From contig JBBTRZ010000013.1 in NCBI GenBank assembly GCA_038064935.1, forward strand, positions 1 to 18,217: a DNA stretch of 18,217 nucleotides, given 5' to 3'. Position numbers and translations under genes: made by a program. The DNA is from JAGVGK01 sp038064935 (GTDB lineage Bacteria > Patescibacteriota > Minisyncoccia > Phycocordibacterales > JACOZG01). A model generated the notes under the pieces. It was not told the origin of the DNA, ran no database searches, and saw nothing but the letters and a program-made list of their open reading frames with translations. Positions 13,233 to 18,217 of this stretch are shown piece by piece; position 1 is the stretch's first letter, and every line of letters begins with the position of its first letter.

Positions 13233-14432
13233 CTAAAATTCCCCCTTAAAAGCCCTGCTCAAGATCGACTTCTTAAGTTCCTCTAAGTCAGCCAACTTCT
13301 GCTCATATATTTTCTCCAACTTCTTTGTTTCCGCTGAAAGTGTTTCAAGCTTTTTAACAATAGCTTTTTGTTCCGCTAAAGATGTTGGGTATGATATTAA
13401 GACATTGTCAAAACTATAATTATTGATCTGCGGTATCGATGAACCATTATTCAAATCCCTCAAATCAATTCTCAGGAACCAATAATAAAGCAGATCAGGA
13501 TTTATTAATTTTGAAGGCACAAGAGCCATCGTATTCAAATCAACGATAGTTGGTTTAACTATTTTTCTTCGTTTGTTTGTAAAAATCGCACCGCCTCGTT
13601 TTGGAAAAATAATGCTTCCTTGTGGAATAATCTGTTTAGGATTTAAGTCGTTAGAAGTAATAAATCTGCTGGACGTGTTTATTTCGACTTCATTGCCGGC
13701 TAGGTTCATATCACCAACCTTTACATATAAAACATCGCCTGATTGTTTTTCTAATTTAGGCGGAATCGTTGTGCCACTTTTTAGTTCGCAAACCTCCACC
13801 AGATTTTTCTCCTCCCAATCTTTACCCGGATTCGCAAAGACACTCTGCAAATGCGACTCAAAAAGCTCTTTCGCATTCTGCAAATTATTTTCCGCCGCCT
13901 CCTTTGCCTTAGTTACTTTCTCAAAAATATCGTCCAGTTTTTTTACTATCCGCTTTTGTTCTGAAATCGTTGGTAGTGGTATCTCAAGTCCTCTAATGAG
14001 GGCCATGTTTAGCCCACGCCTATCGTTTCCGTTGTCACCAGTTATTCTCCGAATCTCTTCATATCGACCATCCAGATTACGATAAATATACTCAGGCATT
14101 AATTCCTCGTAATTCTTGGGGAAAATACTTACTAAAGATTGATTGCAAGTGGCCTCGGTTCTAAGCATGGCGACCGTGCCACGAGTCTTTCCCTGACCGT
14201 TCAGTGCGATCATTACTGAATTAACAGGTAGAATCTTTGCGTTAGAATTCCGCATTCCTTTTTCAGTGATTCTCCCATCGCAATCAAAAATTTCACGTTT
14301 ATTAATATCACCCGAAACCAACCATCTAATGGTTCCATCTCTAAAATACTCAGAATTAGTCCTGCTCGGTGTTCCGCCAGTAGCAAGATCGCAAACTTCA
14401 CCGATTTTTTTTGTTTGCCAGCTAGTTTTCAT
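13233..14432 (-). CDS. hsdS: Type I restriction-modification specificity subunit (HsdS)
   Basis: 399 aa with the canonical two-half organisation: TRD1 (about 1-150), central conserved coiled coil (153-200, beginning LPTISEQKRIVKKLDDIFEKV), TRD2 (205-350) and distal conserved helix (351-399, SLAEQKAIVKKLETL to SRAFKGEF). Each TRD recognises one half of a bipartite DNA target and the coiled coils set the spacing. A clear Shine-Dalgarno (GAGGAG) lies 8 nt before the ATG. An alternative-frame stop overlaps that ATG (14429-14432). Both TRDs and both conserved regions look intact. No inverted duplicate hsdS is in the window, so no phase-variable shuffling is seen. Confidence 0.95.
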   Translation of the reverse strand: MKTSWQTKKIGEVCDLATGGTPSRTNSEYFRDGTIRWLVSGDINKREIFDCDGRITEKGMRNSNAKILPVNSVMIALNGQGKTRGTVAMLRTEATCNQSLVSIFPKNYEELMPEYIYRNLDGRYEEIRRITGDNGNDRRGLNMALIRGLEIPLPTISEQKRIVKKLDDIFEKVTKAKEAAENNLQNAKELFESHLQSVFANPGKDWEEKNLVEVCELKSGTTIPPKLEKQSGDVLYVKVGDMNLAGNEVEINTSSRFITSNDLNPKQIIPQGSIIFPKRGGAIFTNKRRKIVKPTIVDLNTMALVPSKLINPDLLYYWFLRIDLRDLNNGSSIPQINNYSFDNVLISYPTSLAEQKAIVKKLETLSAETKKLEKIYEQKLADLEELKKSILSRAFKGEF

Positions 14433-14542
14433 GTCAATATCTCCTCATTATGTTTATCCACATATCTTTGATTTTTTCTCGTAACCTTGGTACCCTTGAA
14501 GTAAGGCTCGCTACAGAGATGTAGCGGGGTCCCCCGAATCAC
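14429..14542 (-). other. Alternative-frame small ORF (37 aa) between DUF3800 and hsdS
   Basis: A frame opened by GTG at 14540-14542 reads through the palindrome at 14509-14535 and then SEPYFKGTKVTRKNQRYV and a further dozen residues. It ends in a TGA that overlaps the hsdS ATG in the ATGA style. The second half looks like real coding sequence, and the stop/start overlap matches the hsdM/DUF3800 junction. Either it is a tiny cistron, or it is the original C-terminal tail of the DUF3800 protein put out of frame by the palindromic element. Confidence 0.3.
14509..14535. repeat. Palindromic element at the 3' end of the DUF3800 gene
   Basis: A perfect 7-bp stem CGCTACA (14509-14515) / TGTAGCG (14520-14526) with a GAGA loop is followed directly by a second small dyad, GGGG-T-CCCC (14526-14534). 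It encodes the last residues GDPATSL and supplies the TAG stop (14511-14513). The CGCTAC core recurs in the two elements inside hsdM. Confidence 0.65.
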
Positions 14543-15452
14543 TAAAGCTTACGTTTGTTAAGAATTTGGTAAATCGGGAAACCCTATCGTCTGCCAATGT
14601 TTTTAACTTGGTTATAGTTATATCTTCACATTTACTCTTCAATAAGGAGTTTTTTATATTTGTTTCTACGCGTTTTAACCTGCTATTTATTCTTCCTTCT
14701 TTTGCTTTTTTATAGTGGCGTGAAAGACCATACTCGAGATTAAAATGACCCCAAGCAAAAAGATCTGCGACTTCCAAGCCGAAACTTAACCCTTTTTTAT
14801 TTTGAAATGTTAGGCTGTGAATATGTTCAAAACTTTGCCTACTCCACACATTATATAAAGTTCCTTCTTGATATTTTGAAGTACCGGTTGCCCCAATAAA
14901 AGCTCTCAAAATTGCATCATCATCTTGTCTGCGTGATTCTGCCACCACCTCTCCATAAGCATCCCGACCTGATAAGAAGTGTCCGAATTCTAGTATCATT
15001 TTTCTGGCAAGGGACTCATATAGAAAATCATGCAGATCTTGTTTTTTAAGTTCCTTCGCCACTCTTTCATTTTTTACTTTTAGTTTTTTGGCTTTTTTAG
15101 AAATCTGTTTTTGAAAGTTTTGTTTATCTATTCTTAATAAGATACTATACATTTCTGCACCTTGAATTAAATTATAAAATCTGGCAAAAAAGTCTTCAAT
15201 TTCTTTTATTTTCAGCTTCTCACCTCTCTTTGCTTTTTCATTTTCAAATAAATCGAAAGCGTGCAAATTTTCGTAGGTTGAGATTGAGTGCTTCTCTTTC
15301 ATTGAAATCATATAATCAGAAAGCGCAAGATGCAAACTTTTATCCATTATCACTCCGGACAATAGGAACTTCCCATTACCAGTAGTATCGGGGAGTTTTG
15401 ATTTCCCAGATTCGTCTACGAATAGTATGTAATTCTGATTTCTTCTTTTCAT
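14511..15452 (-). CDS. DUF3800 family protein embedded in the hsd operon
   Basis: 313 aa. The family signature is the N-terminal FVDESGKS (D13, E14, S15). Later conserved positions are in AESRRQDDD (about 171-179) and the C-terminal GLEVADLFAWGHF (225-237, D230). The acidic residues suggest a metal-dependent, RNase H-like fold, but the activity is not established; DUF3800 genes often occur near defence genes. The centre (about 110-140) is lysine-rich and helical. It overlaps the hsdM stop by 4 bp (ATGA), so it is translationally coupled to the methylase. It lies upstream of hsdS, interrupting the usual hsdM-hsdS pair. The C-terminus is formed by a palindromic element and may be a replaced tail. 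Confidence 0.85.
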   Translation of the reverse strand: MKRRNQNYILFVDESGKSKLPDTTGNGKFLLSGVIMDKSLHLALSDYMISMKEKHSISTYENLHAFDLFENEKAKRGEKLKIKEIEDFFARFYNLIQGAEMYSILLRIDKQNFQKQISKKAKKLKVKNERVAKELKKQDLHDFLYESLARKMILEFGHFLSGRDAYGEVVAESRRQDDDAILRAFIGATGTSKYQEGTLYNVWSRQSFEHIHSLTFQNKKGLSFGLEVADLFAWGHFNLEYGLSRHYKKAKEGRINSRLKRVETNIKNSLLKSKCEDITITKLKTLADDRVSRFTKFLTNVSFSDSGDPATSL

Positions 15453-17008
15453 ATAATTTTCTCGATGCTCAAAATACTACTCTTGATTTCCGTATCGAGT
15501 TTATTTATTTCCCAAATTATTTCACCCGGAGTGCGTAATACGGCCTCGTCTTTCTTGTGAGGATTCTTTACCGACAGGTCATACATACAGTCAGCACTCC
15601 TCAAGGTCGCACCTTTCTTCGCTTCGCTACGCAAGGAACGACCTTTTCCCGTGATGTCTTCCATATCTACGCTCCATGAGTTCTCGCTATCTGCTTTTGC
15701 GTGCCCGTCTTTGATTAGGGTCTTCTGAAGCTTCACAAAATCGGCCAAATCCGCCTCACTCAAGGGATTACCTTTACCAAGATTTCGACCAAGATTGAGC
15801 TGATAGAACCATACTTTCTTCGTGGGCTTTCCTCCCGACGCTACGGTCGGGACAGGTTTCTCAAAGAAAAGCACGACGGTCTTCACACCCGCTCCGGCAA
15901 ACACACCACCTGGCAAATCAAGCACTGTGTGCAAGTTACAACTCTCAAGAAGTAACTTTCGTAGACTTACAGAAGCGTTGTCTGTGTTTGAGAGAAAAGT
16001 ATTCTTTATAACAATCCCTGCTCGTCCGCCTGCCTTGAGTATCTTTATAAAATGCTGGAGGAAGAGAAATGCCGTCTCGCCAGTCTTGATGGGAAAGTTC
16101 TGTTGAATCTCTCGTCCTATACCCGCTCCAAAAGGGGGGTTTGCCAGAACCACGTTATAACGATCTTTTTCCTGAATATCGTTGATGTTCTGTGCGAGCG
16201 TATCTATGTGCCTGATGTTTGGCGCTTCAATACCATGCAAGATCATGTTCATGATGCCGATGATGTAGGCGAGGGATTTTATTTCTTTGCCATAGAATGT
16301 TTTATTCTGCAGTGTCGCCATCTGTGCAGACGAGAGCTTCGCCTGATTTTCGGTGAGGTAGTTGTACGATTCCACTAAGAATCCTGCAGAACCACACGCA
16401 CCATCATAGATGGTCTCGCCGATTGTTGGTGCGACCACTTTCACTATGGTCTTAATCAAAGGTCGTGGAGTGTAATACTCGCCACCATTTCGCCCCGCAT
16501 TACCCATGTTCTTTATCTTGTCTTCGTAGAGATGCGAGAGCTCATGCTTCTCTTCATATAAACGGAAGTGCATGCCATCTACTATGTTCAAGATTTCCCG
16601 CAGTTTGTAGCCACTCGAGATTTTATTTTTTAGCTCACTGAAAATCTCACCAATTTTGTATTCAATAGTGTTTGCGTCAGCATCAGGGTTCTTAAACTTC
16701 TTGAGATATGGGAATAACTTGCCATTCACAAAATCATTCAAATCGTCCCCAGTCATTGCTTTGTGGTGATCTATCTTTCCATCCTTTCCTTTAGGGCAGG
16801 CCCACGCATCCCATCGATACTGCACATTAAGAATGTATTCATATTTCTTGCCAGCCAGTGCCGCCTCTGTCTTTTTTATCTCATCCAGATCATCAAGGTA
16901 TTTCAGAAAAAGGATCCATGAAGTTTGCTCCACATAGTCGAGTTCAGTCGCCGATCCAGAGTCGGTATGGAGAATATTATCAATATTCTTAAAGTGATTT
17001 TCGAACAT
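15449..17008 (-). CDS. hsdM: Type I restriction-modification methyltransferase subunit (HsdM) with two in-frame insertions
   Basis: 519 aa. It has an N-terminal helical HsdM domain (about 1-150) and an N6-adenine methylase domain. The SAM-binding motif I is DGACGSAGFL (202-211) and the catalytic motif IV is NPPF (290-293). A C-terminal helix contacts HsdS. Two segments look foreign compared with my recollection of the family: PVPTVASGGK (385-394, after VVLFFEK) and GKGRSLRSEAKKGATLRSADC (454-474, before MYDLSVKNP). Each coincides with a DNA palindrome and both keep the frame. They lie outside the catalytic motifs, so activity may be retained. The start has no Shine-Dalgarno and lies 52 bp from tRNA-Asn, with no obvious promoter between. 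Confidence 0.95.
   Translation of the reverse strand: MFENHFKNIDNILHTDSGSATELDYVEQTSWILFLKYLDDLDEIKKTEAALAGKKYEYILNVQYRWDAWACPKGKDGKIDHHKAMTGDDLNDFVNGKLFPYLKKFKNPDADANTIEYKIGEIFSELKNKISSGYKLREILNIVDGMHFRLYEEKHELSHLYEDKIKNMGNAGRNGGEYYTPRPLIKTIVKVVAPTIGETIYDGACGSAGFLVESYNYLTENQAKLSSAQMATLQNKTFYGKEIKSLAYIIGIMNMILHGIEAPNIRHIDTLAQNINDIQEKDRYNVVLANPPFGAGIGREIQQNFPIKTGETAFLFLQHFIKILKAGGRAGIVIKNTFLSNTDNASVSLRKLLLESCNLHTVLDLPGGVFAGAGVKTVVLFFEKPVPTVASGGKPTKKVWFYQLNLGRNLGKGNPLSEADLADFVKLQKTLIKDGHAKADSENSWSVDMEDITGKGRSLRSEAKKGATLRSADCMYDLSVKNPHKKDEAVLRTPGEIIWEINKLDTEIKSSILSIEKII
15603..15645. repeat. Palindromic element inside hsdM (element 1)
   Basis: Outer arms AAGGTCG (15603-15609) and CGACCTT (15639-15645) enclose an imperfect inner dyad built from CTTCGCTTCGCTACGCAAGG-type sequence. 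It encodes about residues 455-469 of HsdM (GRSLRSEAKKGATL), a stretch that homologues as I remember them lack between the WSVD and YDLSVKNP motifs. Confidence 0.65.
15833..15852. repeat. Palindromic element inside hsdM (element 2)
   Basis: A perfect 7-bp stem TCCCGAC (15833-15839) / GTCGGGA (15846-15852) with loop GCTACG. It encodes VPTVASGG (386-393) between FFEK and KPTKKVWFYQL, where family members normally have only a residue or two. Confidence 0.65.
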
Positions 17009-17031
17009 AAATTTATTGCAGTTCGCTCGCT

Positions 17032-17069
17032 CCCGAGGAGTTTTCCGCCAATGCTCCGAACTCCTCGGG
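17032..17069. repeat. Inverted repeat sharing the tRNA-Asn acceptor strand
   Basis: Eleven-bp perfect arms CCCGAGGAGTT (17032-17042) and AACTCCTCGGG (17059-17069) with a 16-nt loop. The right arm includes the 3' acceptor strand and discriminator of tRNA-Asn. A second terminal pair, GTTCG (17021-17025) / CGAAC (17057-17061), bounds the spacer between tRNA and hsdM. No T-run follows, so a terminator role is doubtful. Confidence 0.6.
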
Positions 17070-17132
17070 TAGGACTCGAACCTACAACCAAGCGATTAAC
17101 AGTCGCTTGCTCTACCATTGAGCTACCGAGGA
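17061..17132 (-). tRNA. tRNA-Asn (anticodon GTT)
   Basis: A complete 72-nt cloverleaf. The acceptor stem is TCCTCGG/CCGAGGA, the D arm GCTC-AATGGTA-GAGC, and the anticodon arm AGCGA-CTGTTAA-TCGCT with GTT at the centre. The variable loop is TGGTT, the T arm GTAGG-TTCGAGT-CCTAC, and the discriminator G73, as expected for Asn. CCA is not encoded. It lies on the same strand as hsdM, 52 bp upstream of it, marking the right edge of the R-M island. If AspRS is non-discriminating, this tRNA would be charged with Asp and then amidated. Confidence 0.96.
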
Positions 17133-17183
17133 ATAAATTGTTTACCAACTTTTATGTTACCAAAATAGTGTGGATATTACACC

Positions 17184-17212
17184 TTGACTTTCTAAGACAT
17201 CAACGGTATGAT
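17184..17212 (+). promoter_or_regulatory. Near-consensus sigma-70 promoter
   Basis: TTGACT (17184-17189), a 17-bp spacer and TATGAT (17207-17212). The predicted start is at about 17219. It faces away from tRNA-Asn and toward tsaC, and is followed 310 bp later by an intrinsic terminator. Confidence 0.7.
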
Positions 17213-17218
17213 CGGTCA

Positions 17219-17557
17219 AGATGAGCAGTTTTATCTAGACGGATCTAGTGACTGGCTCAAAATAGGTCATCAGTGGAAGGGTAACAAATGTATTGTACAC
17301 CGGTCGAAAGGTTGGGAAACGATTTCCTTCGTCAGAACGGCTATGATCATCACGCCGTAGAAATCAAGCGCCGCAATGAGCGACAGCAAAGAATATTCGA
17401 ATTAAAGAGTGTTCGGGCGTTGACCAACTGTCCTAGCCAAGTGGTCACTGGCCCCCTCTTGGAAAGCGGTTTAACTCCACCCGGATTTAGGTTCTAACCC
17501 TATCACCAGGTCAGCCAAGTTTAACGCCCCGCGAGTATCCTCTACTTGCCGGGCGTT
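17219..17557 (+). ncRNA. Candidate ~340-nt transcription unit, possibly a structured RNA
   Basis: Bounded by a strong promoter and a strong terminator in a 448-bp stretch without an established gene. Structure is visible: a GGAAA-CGA-TTTCC hairpin near 17325-17337; a 7-bp long-range stem GTTGACC (17419-17425) / GGTCAGC (17509-17515) enclosing a GCC-GGC arm and a T-arm-like TAGG-TTCTAAC-CCTA hairpin; and possible outer pairs ATAGG (17262-17266) / CCTAT (17499-17503). I could not match it to RNase P RNA, tmRNA, SRP RNA or 6S RNA. The alternative is a small mRNA encoding the 69-aa ORF at 17288-17497. Confidence 0.4.
17288..17497 (+). CDS. Possible small hypothetical protein (69 aa)
   Basis: An ATG preceded by GGAAGGG (17275-17281) with 6-nt spacing, inside a promoter-to-terminator unit, ending 25 bp before the terminator. 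The middle is charged and could be helical (VEIKRRNERQQRIFELKSVRA); the tail is Pro/Gly/Thr-rich. Not recognised. A second protein-like ORF in another frame (17208-17360, 50 aa, GSSDWLKIGHQWKGNKCIV) overlaps its start, but its ATG lies within the promoter -10. The pair might be remnants of one frameshifted gene, or chance ORFs across a structured RNA. Confidence 0.35.
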   Translation: MYCTPVERLGNDFLRQNGYDHHAVEIKRRNERQQRIFELKSVRALTNCPSQVVTGPLLESGLTPPGFRF

Positions 17558-17559
17558 TT
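17523..17559 (+). terminator. Strong intrinsic terminator upstream of tsaC
   Basis: Two stacked 7-bp helices: AACGCCC (17523-17529) / GGGCGTT (17551-17557), then GCGAGTA (17531-17537) / TACTTGC (17543-17549) with one G·U. A C·C mismatch separates them and the loop is TCCTC. TTATATTT follows. It ends the transcription unit begun at about 17219. Confidence 0.88.
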
Positions 17560-17573
17560 ATATTTCTTACAAT
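17546..17573 (+). promoter_or_regulatory. tsaC promoter positioned for a leaderless message
   Basis: TTGCCG (17546-17551), a 16-bp spacer and TACAAT (17568-17573), with exactly 7 nt between the -10 and the ATG at 17581. Transcription would begin at the start codon. The -35 lies within the terminator stem. Confidence 0.5.
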
Positions 17574-17580
17574 ACAGTTT

Positions 17581-18108
17581 ATGACAATAAGAACTACTCG
17601 GGCCGCGGCCATCAAAATTCTCAAGCACGGCGGGGTCGGTGTGATGCCGACCGATACCATCTATGGCCTCGTGGGGCAGGCGCTTAATCCAGAGGCTGTA
17701 ACGCAAATTTATAAGTTAAAGCAACGGCCAACAAGCAAACCGTTTATCATTTTGATTAGTGATCTAAGTGATTTGAAAAAGTTTAAGGTCAACCCATCAT
17801 CGACTGACCGGAGAATCATTCGACAAGTTTGGCCCGGGCCGATTAGCATAATTTTCTCTAGAACTTTGGCTTGTCGCTTACCGGCCTTGCCATCGCTTCG
17901 TAAATTTTTAAAACAAACCGGCCCCCTCATCGCCACCTCGGCGAATATCGCGGGTGGCGCGCCAGCCCACACTATCACCATGGCTAAAAAATATTTTGGT
18001 CCGGTGGGAAAAGGCGTTGACTTCTATCTCGCCGGCAAGATAATCAATAGGAAACCATCCACTTTGGTTAAGATTAAACGGGGAAAAATAATTGTGGTGC
18101 GAACATGA
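17581..18108 (+). CDS. tsaC: L-threonylcarbamoyladenylate synthase (Sua5/YrdC/YwlC family)
   Basis: 175 aa, a single YrdC domain without the extra Sua5 C-terminal domain. Visible motifs are GVGVMPTDTIYGLVGQA (about 18-34), the KxR motif KLKQRPTSKPF (K47, R49), WPGPISII (84-91), the SxN motif TSANIAGG (S120, N122) and the C-terminal PSTLVKI. It makes threonylcarbamoyl-AMP from Thr, bicarbonate and ATP for the t6A37 modification of ANN-decoding tRNAs, which include the nearby tRNA-Asn. No Shine-Dalgarno precedes the ATG; its promoter suggests a leaderless mRNA. Confidence 0.95.
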   Translation: MTIRTTRAAAIKILKHGGVGVMPTDTIYGLVGQALNPEAVTQIYKLKQRPTSKPFIILISDLSDLKKFKVNPSSTDRRIIRQVWPGPISIIFSRTLACRLPALPSLRKFLKQTGPLIATSANIAGGAPAHTITMAKKYFGPVGKGVDFYLAGKIINRKPSTLVKIKRGKIIVVRT

Positions 18109-18153
18109 AGGTTGCTTTTAATTAAAGGATGGGGTAATTTCTACGGTAATAAT

Positions 18154-18217
18154 ATGAAATTGCCCCCCGCCCTCTTCCTCCTCTCCTTCACTCTCATCCC
18201 CCTCACCCCGCTCCTTG
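18154..18217 (+). CDS. N-terminus of a secreted or membrane protein (cut by window edge)
   Basis: The ATG at 18154-18156 opens 21 codons, MKLPPALFLLSFTLIPLTPL and one further Leu, running to the window end. A lysine followed by a long hydrophobic run is a typical signal peptide or anchor. It lies 45 bp downstream of tsaC on the same strand, with only a weak GGTAAT ribosome-site-like sequence. The product cannot be assigned. Confidence 0.55.
   Translation, partial: MKLPPALFLLSFTLIPLTPLL

Noticed and set aside
9404..17132. att-type direct repeat of the tRNA-Asn 3' end at the far edge of the island
   Set aside because: No second copy of the tRNA 3' sequence in direct orientation was found near 9400-9660. 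The only extra copy is inverted and lies next to the tRNA. No integrase gene is present.
16903..17148. ORFs crossing the tRNA-Asn gene on both strands
   Set aside because: They are translations of the tRNA and the 5' end of hsdM in the wrong frame.
17419..17515. Possible tRNA-Ser-like gene (TTGGAAA anticodon-loop-like, D-arm and T-arm-like hairpins)
   Set aside because: The acceptor stem does not join the T arm correctly (five extra bases) and the anticodon stem pairs poorly. At best it is a tRNA-like domain or a decayed remnant.
17499..17520. Similarity of ACCAGGTCAGCCAAG to the 4.5S/SRP RNA core
   Set aside because: The GGAA tetraloop segment essential for SRP RNA is missing between the two matching parts. 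A chance match is likelier.

Overview
The window looks like a chromosomal segment of a Patescibacteria / Candidate Phyla Radiation (CPR) bacterium. The reasons are the very compact minus-strand ribosomal-protein operon with a short uL13, an AspRS that lacks the GAD insertion domain, a PilM-like/baseplate-J-like gene pair fused onto that operon, and a solitary PemK/MazF protein with an N-terminal extension typical of the group. TGA is read as stop at several gene ends (for example at 530-532 and 18106-18108), so there is no sign of UGA recoding. The exact class cannot be fixed by eye.

Layout. Positions 1-527 hold an intrinsic terminator, a possible 73-aa protein with a good Shine-Dalgarno site, and a GNRA-capped hairpin. 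Positions 530-8910 form one tightly packed minus-strand unit. In order of transcription it is aspS, PilM-like, baseplate J/gp47-like membrane protein, infA, rpmJ, rpsM, rpsK, rpsD, rpoA, rplQ, rplM, rpsI and PemK/MazF-like. Gaps run from -11 to about 20 bp, and a strong hairpin lies inside the last codons of the toxin-like gene. A small DoxX-like membrane protein (8957-9334) lies just upstream of aspS.

Positions about 9630-17010 are a type I restriction-modification island, visibly more AT-rich than the ribosomal region. In order of transcription (minus strand) it reads hsdM, a DUF3800 protein, hsdS, a Fic-family AMPylase-like protein and hsdR. A 52-aa ORF and an intrinsic terminator follow. 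The island abuts a tRNA-Asn(GTT) gene at 17061-17132. The fic gene has its own near-consensus promoter embedded in a duplicated operator-like repeat. Short palindromic elements interrupt hsdM in frame twice, cap the end of the DUF3800 gene, and sit between tRNA-Asn and hsdM. They resemble Rickettsia palindromic elements in behaviour.

The right end (17133-18217) is on the plus strand. It has a near-consensus promoter and a roughly 340-nt transcription unit that holds either a structured RNA or a 69-aa ORF, closed by an excellent terminator. Then come tsaC (threonylcarbamoyl-AMP synthase), driven by a promoter placed for a leaderless message, and the signal-peptide start of another gene cut by the window edge.

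The most unusual material is the R-M island: a DUF3800 and a separately regulated Fic protein between the hsd genes, with palindromic elements spreading through the coding sequence.
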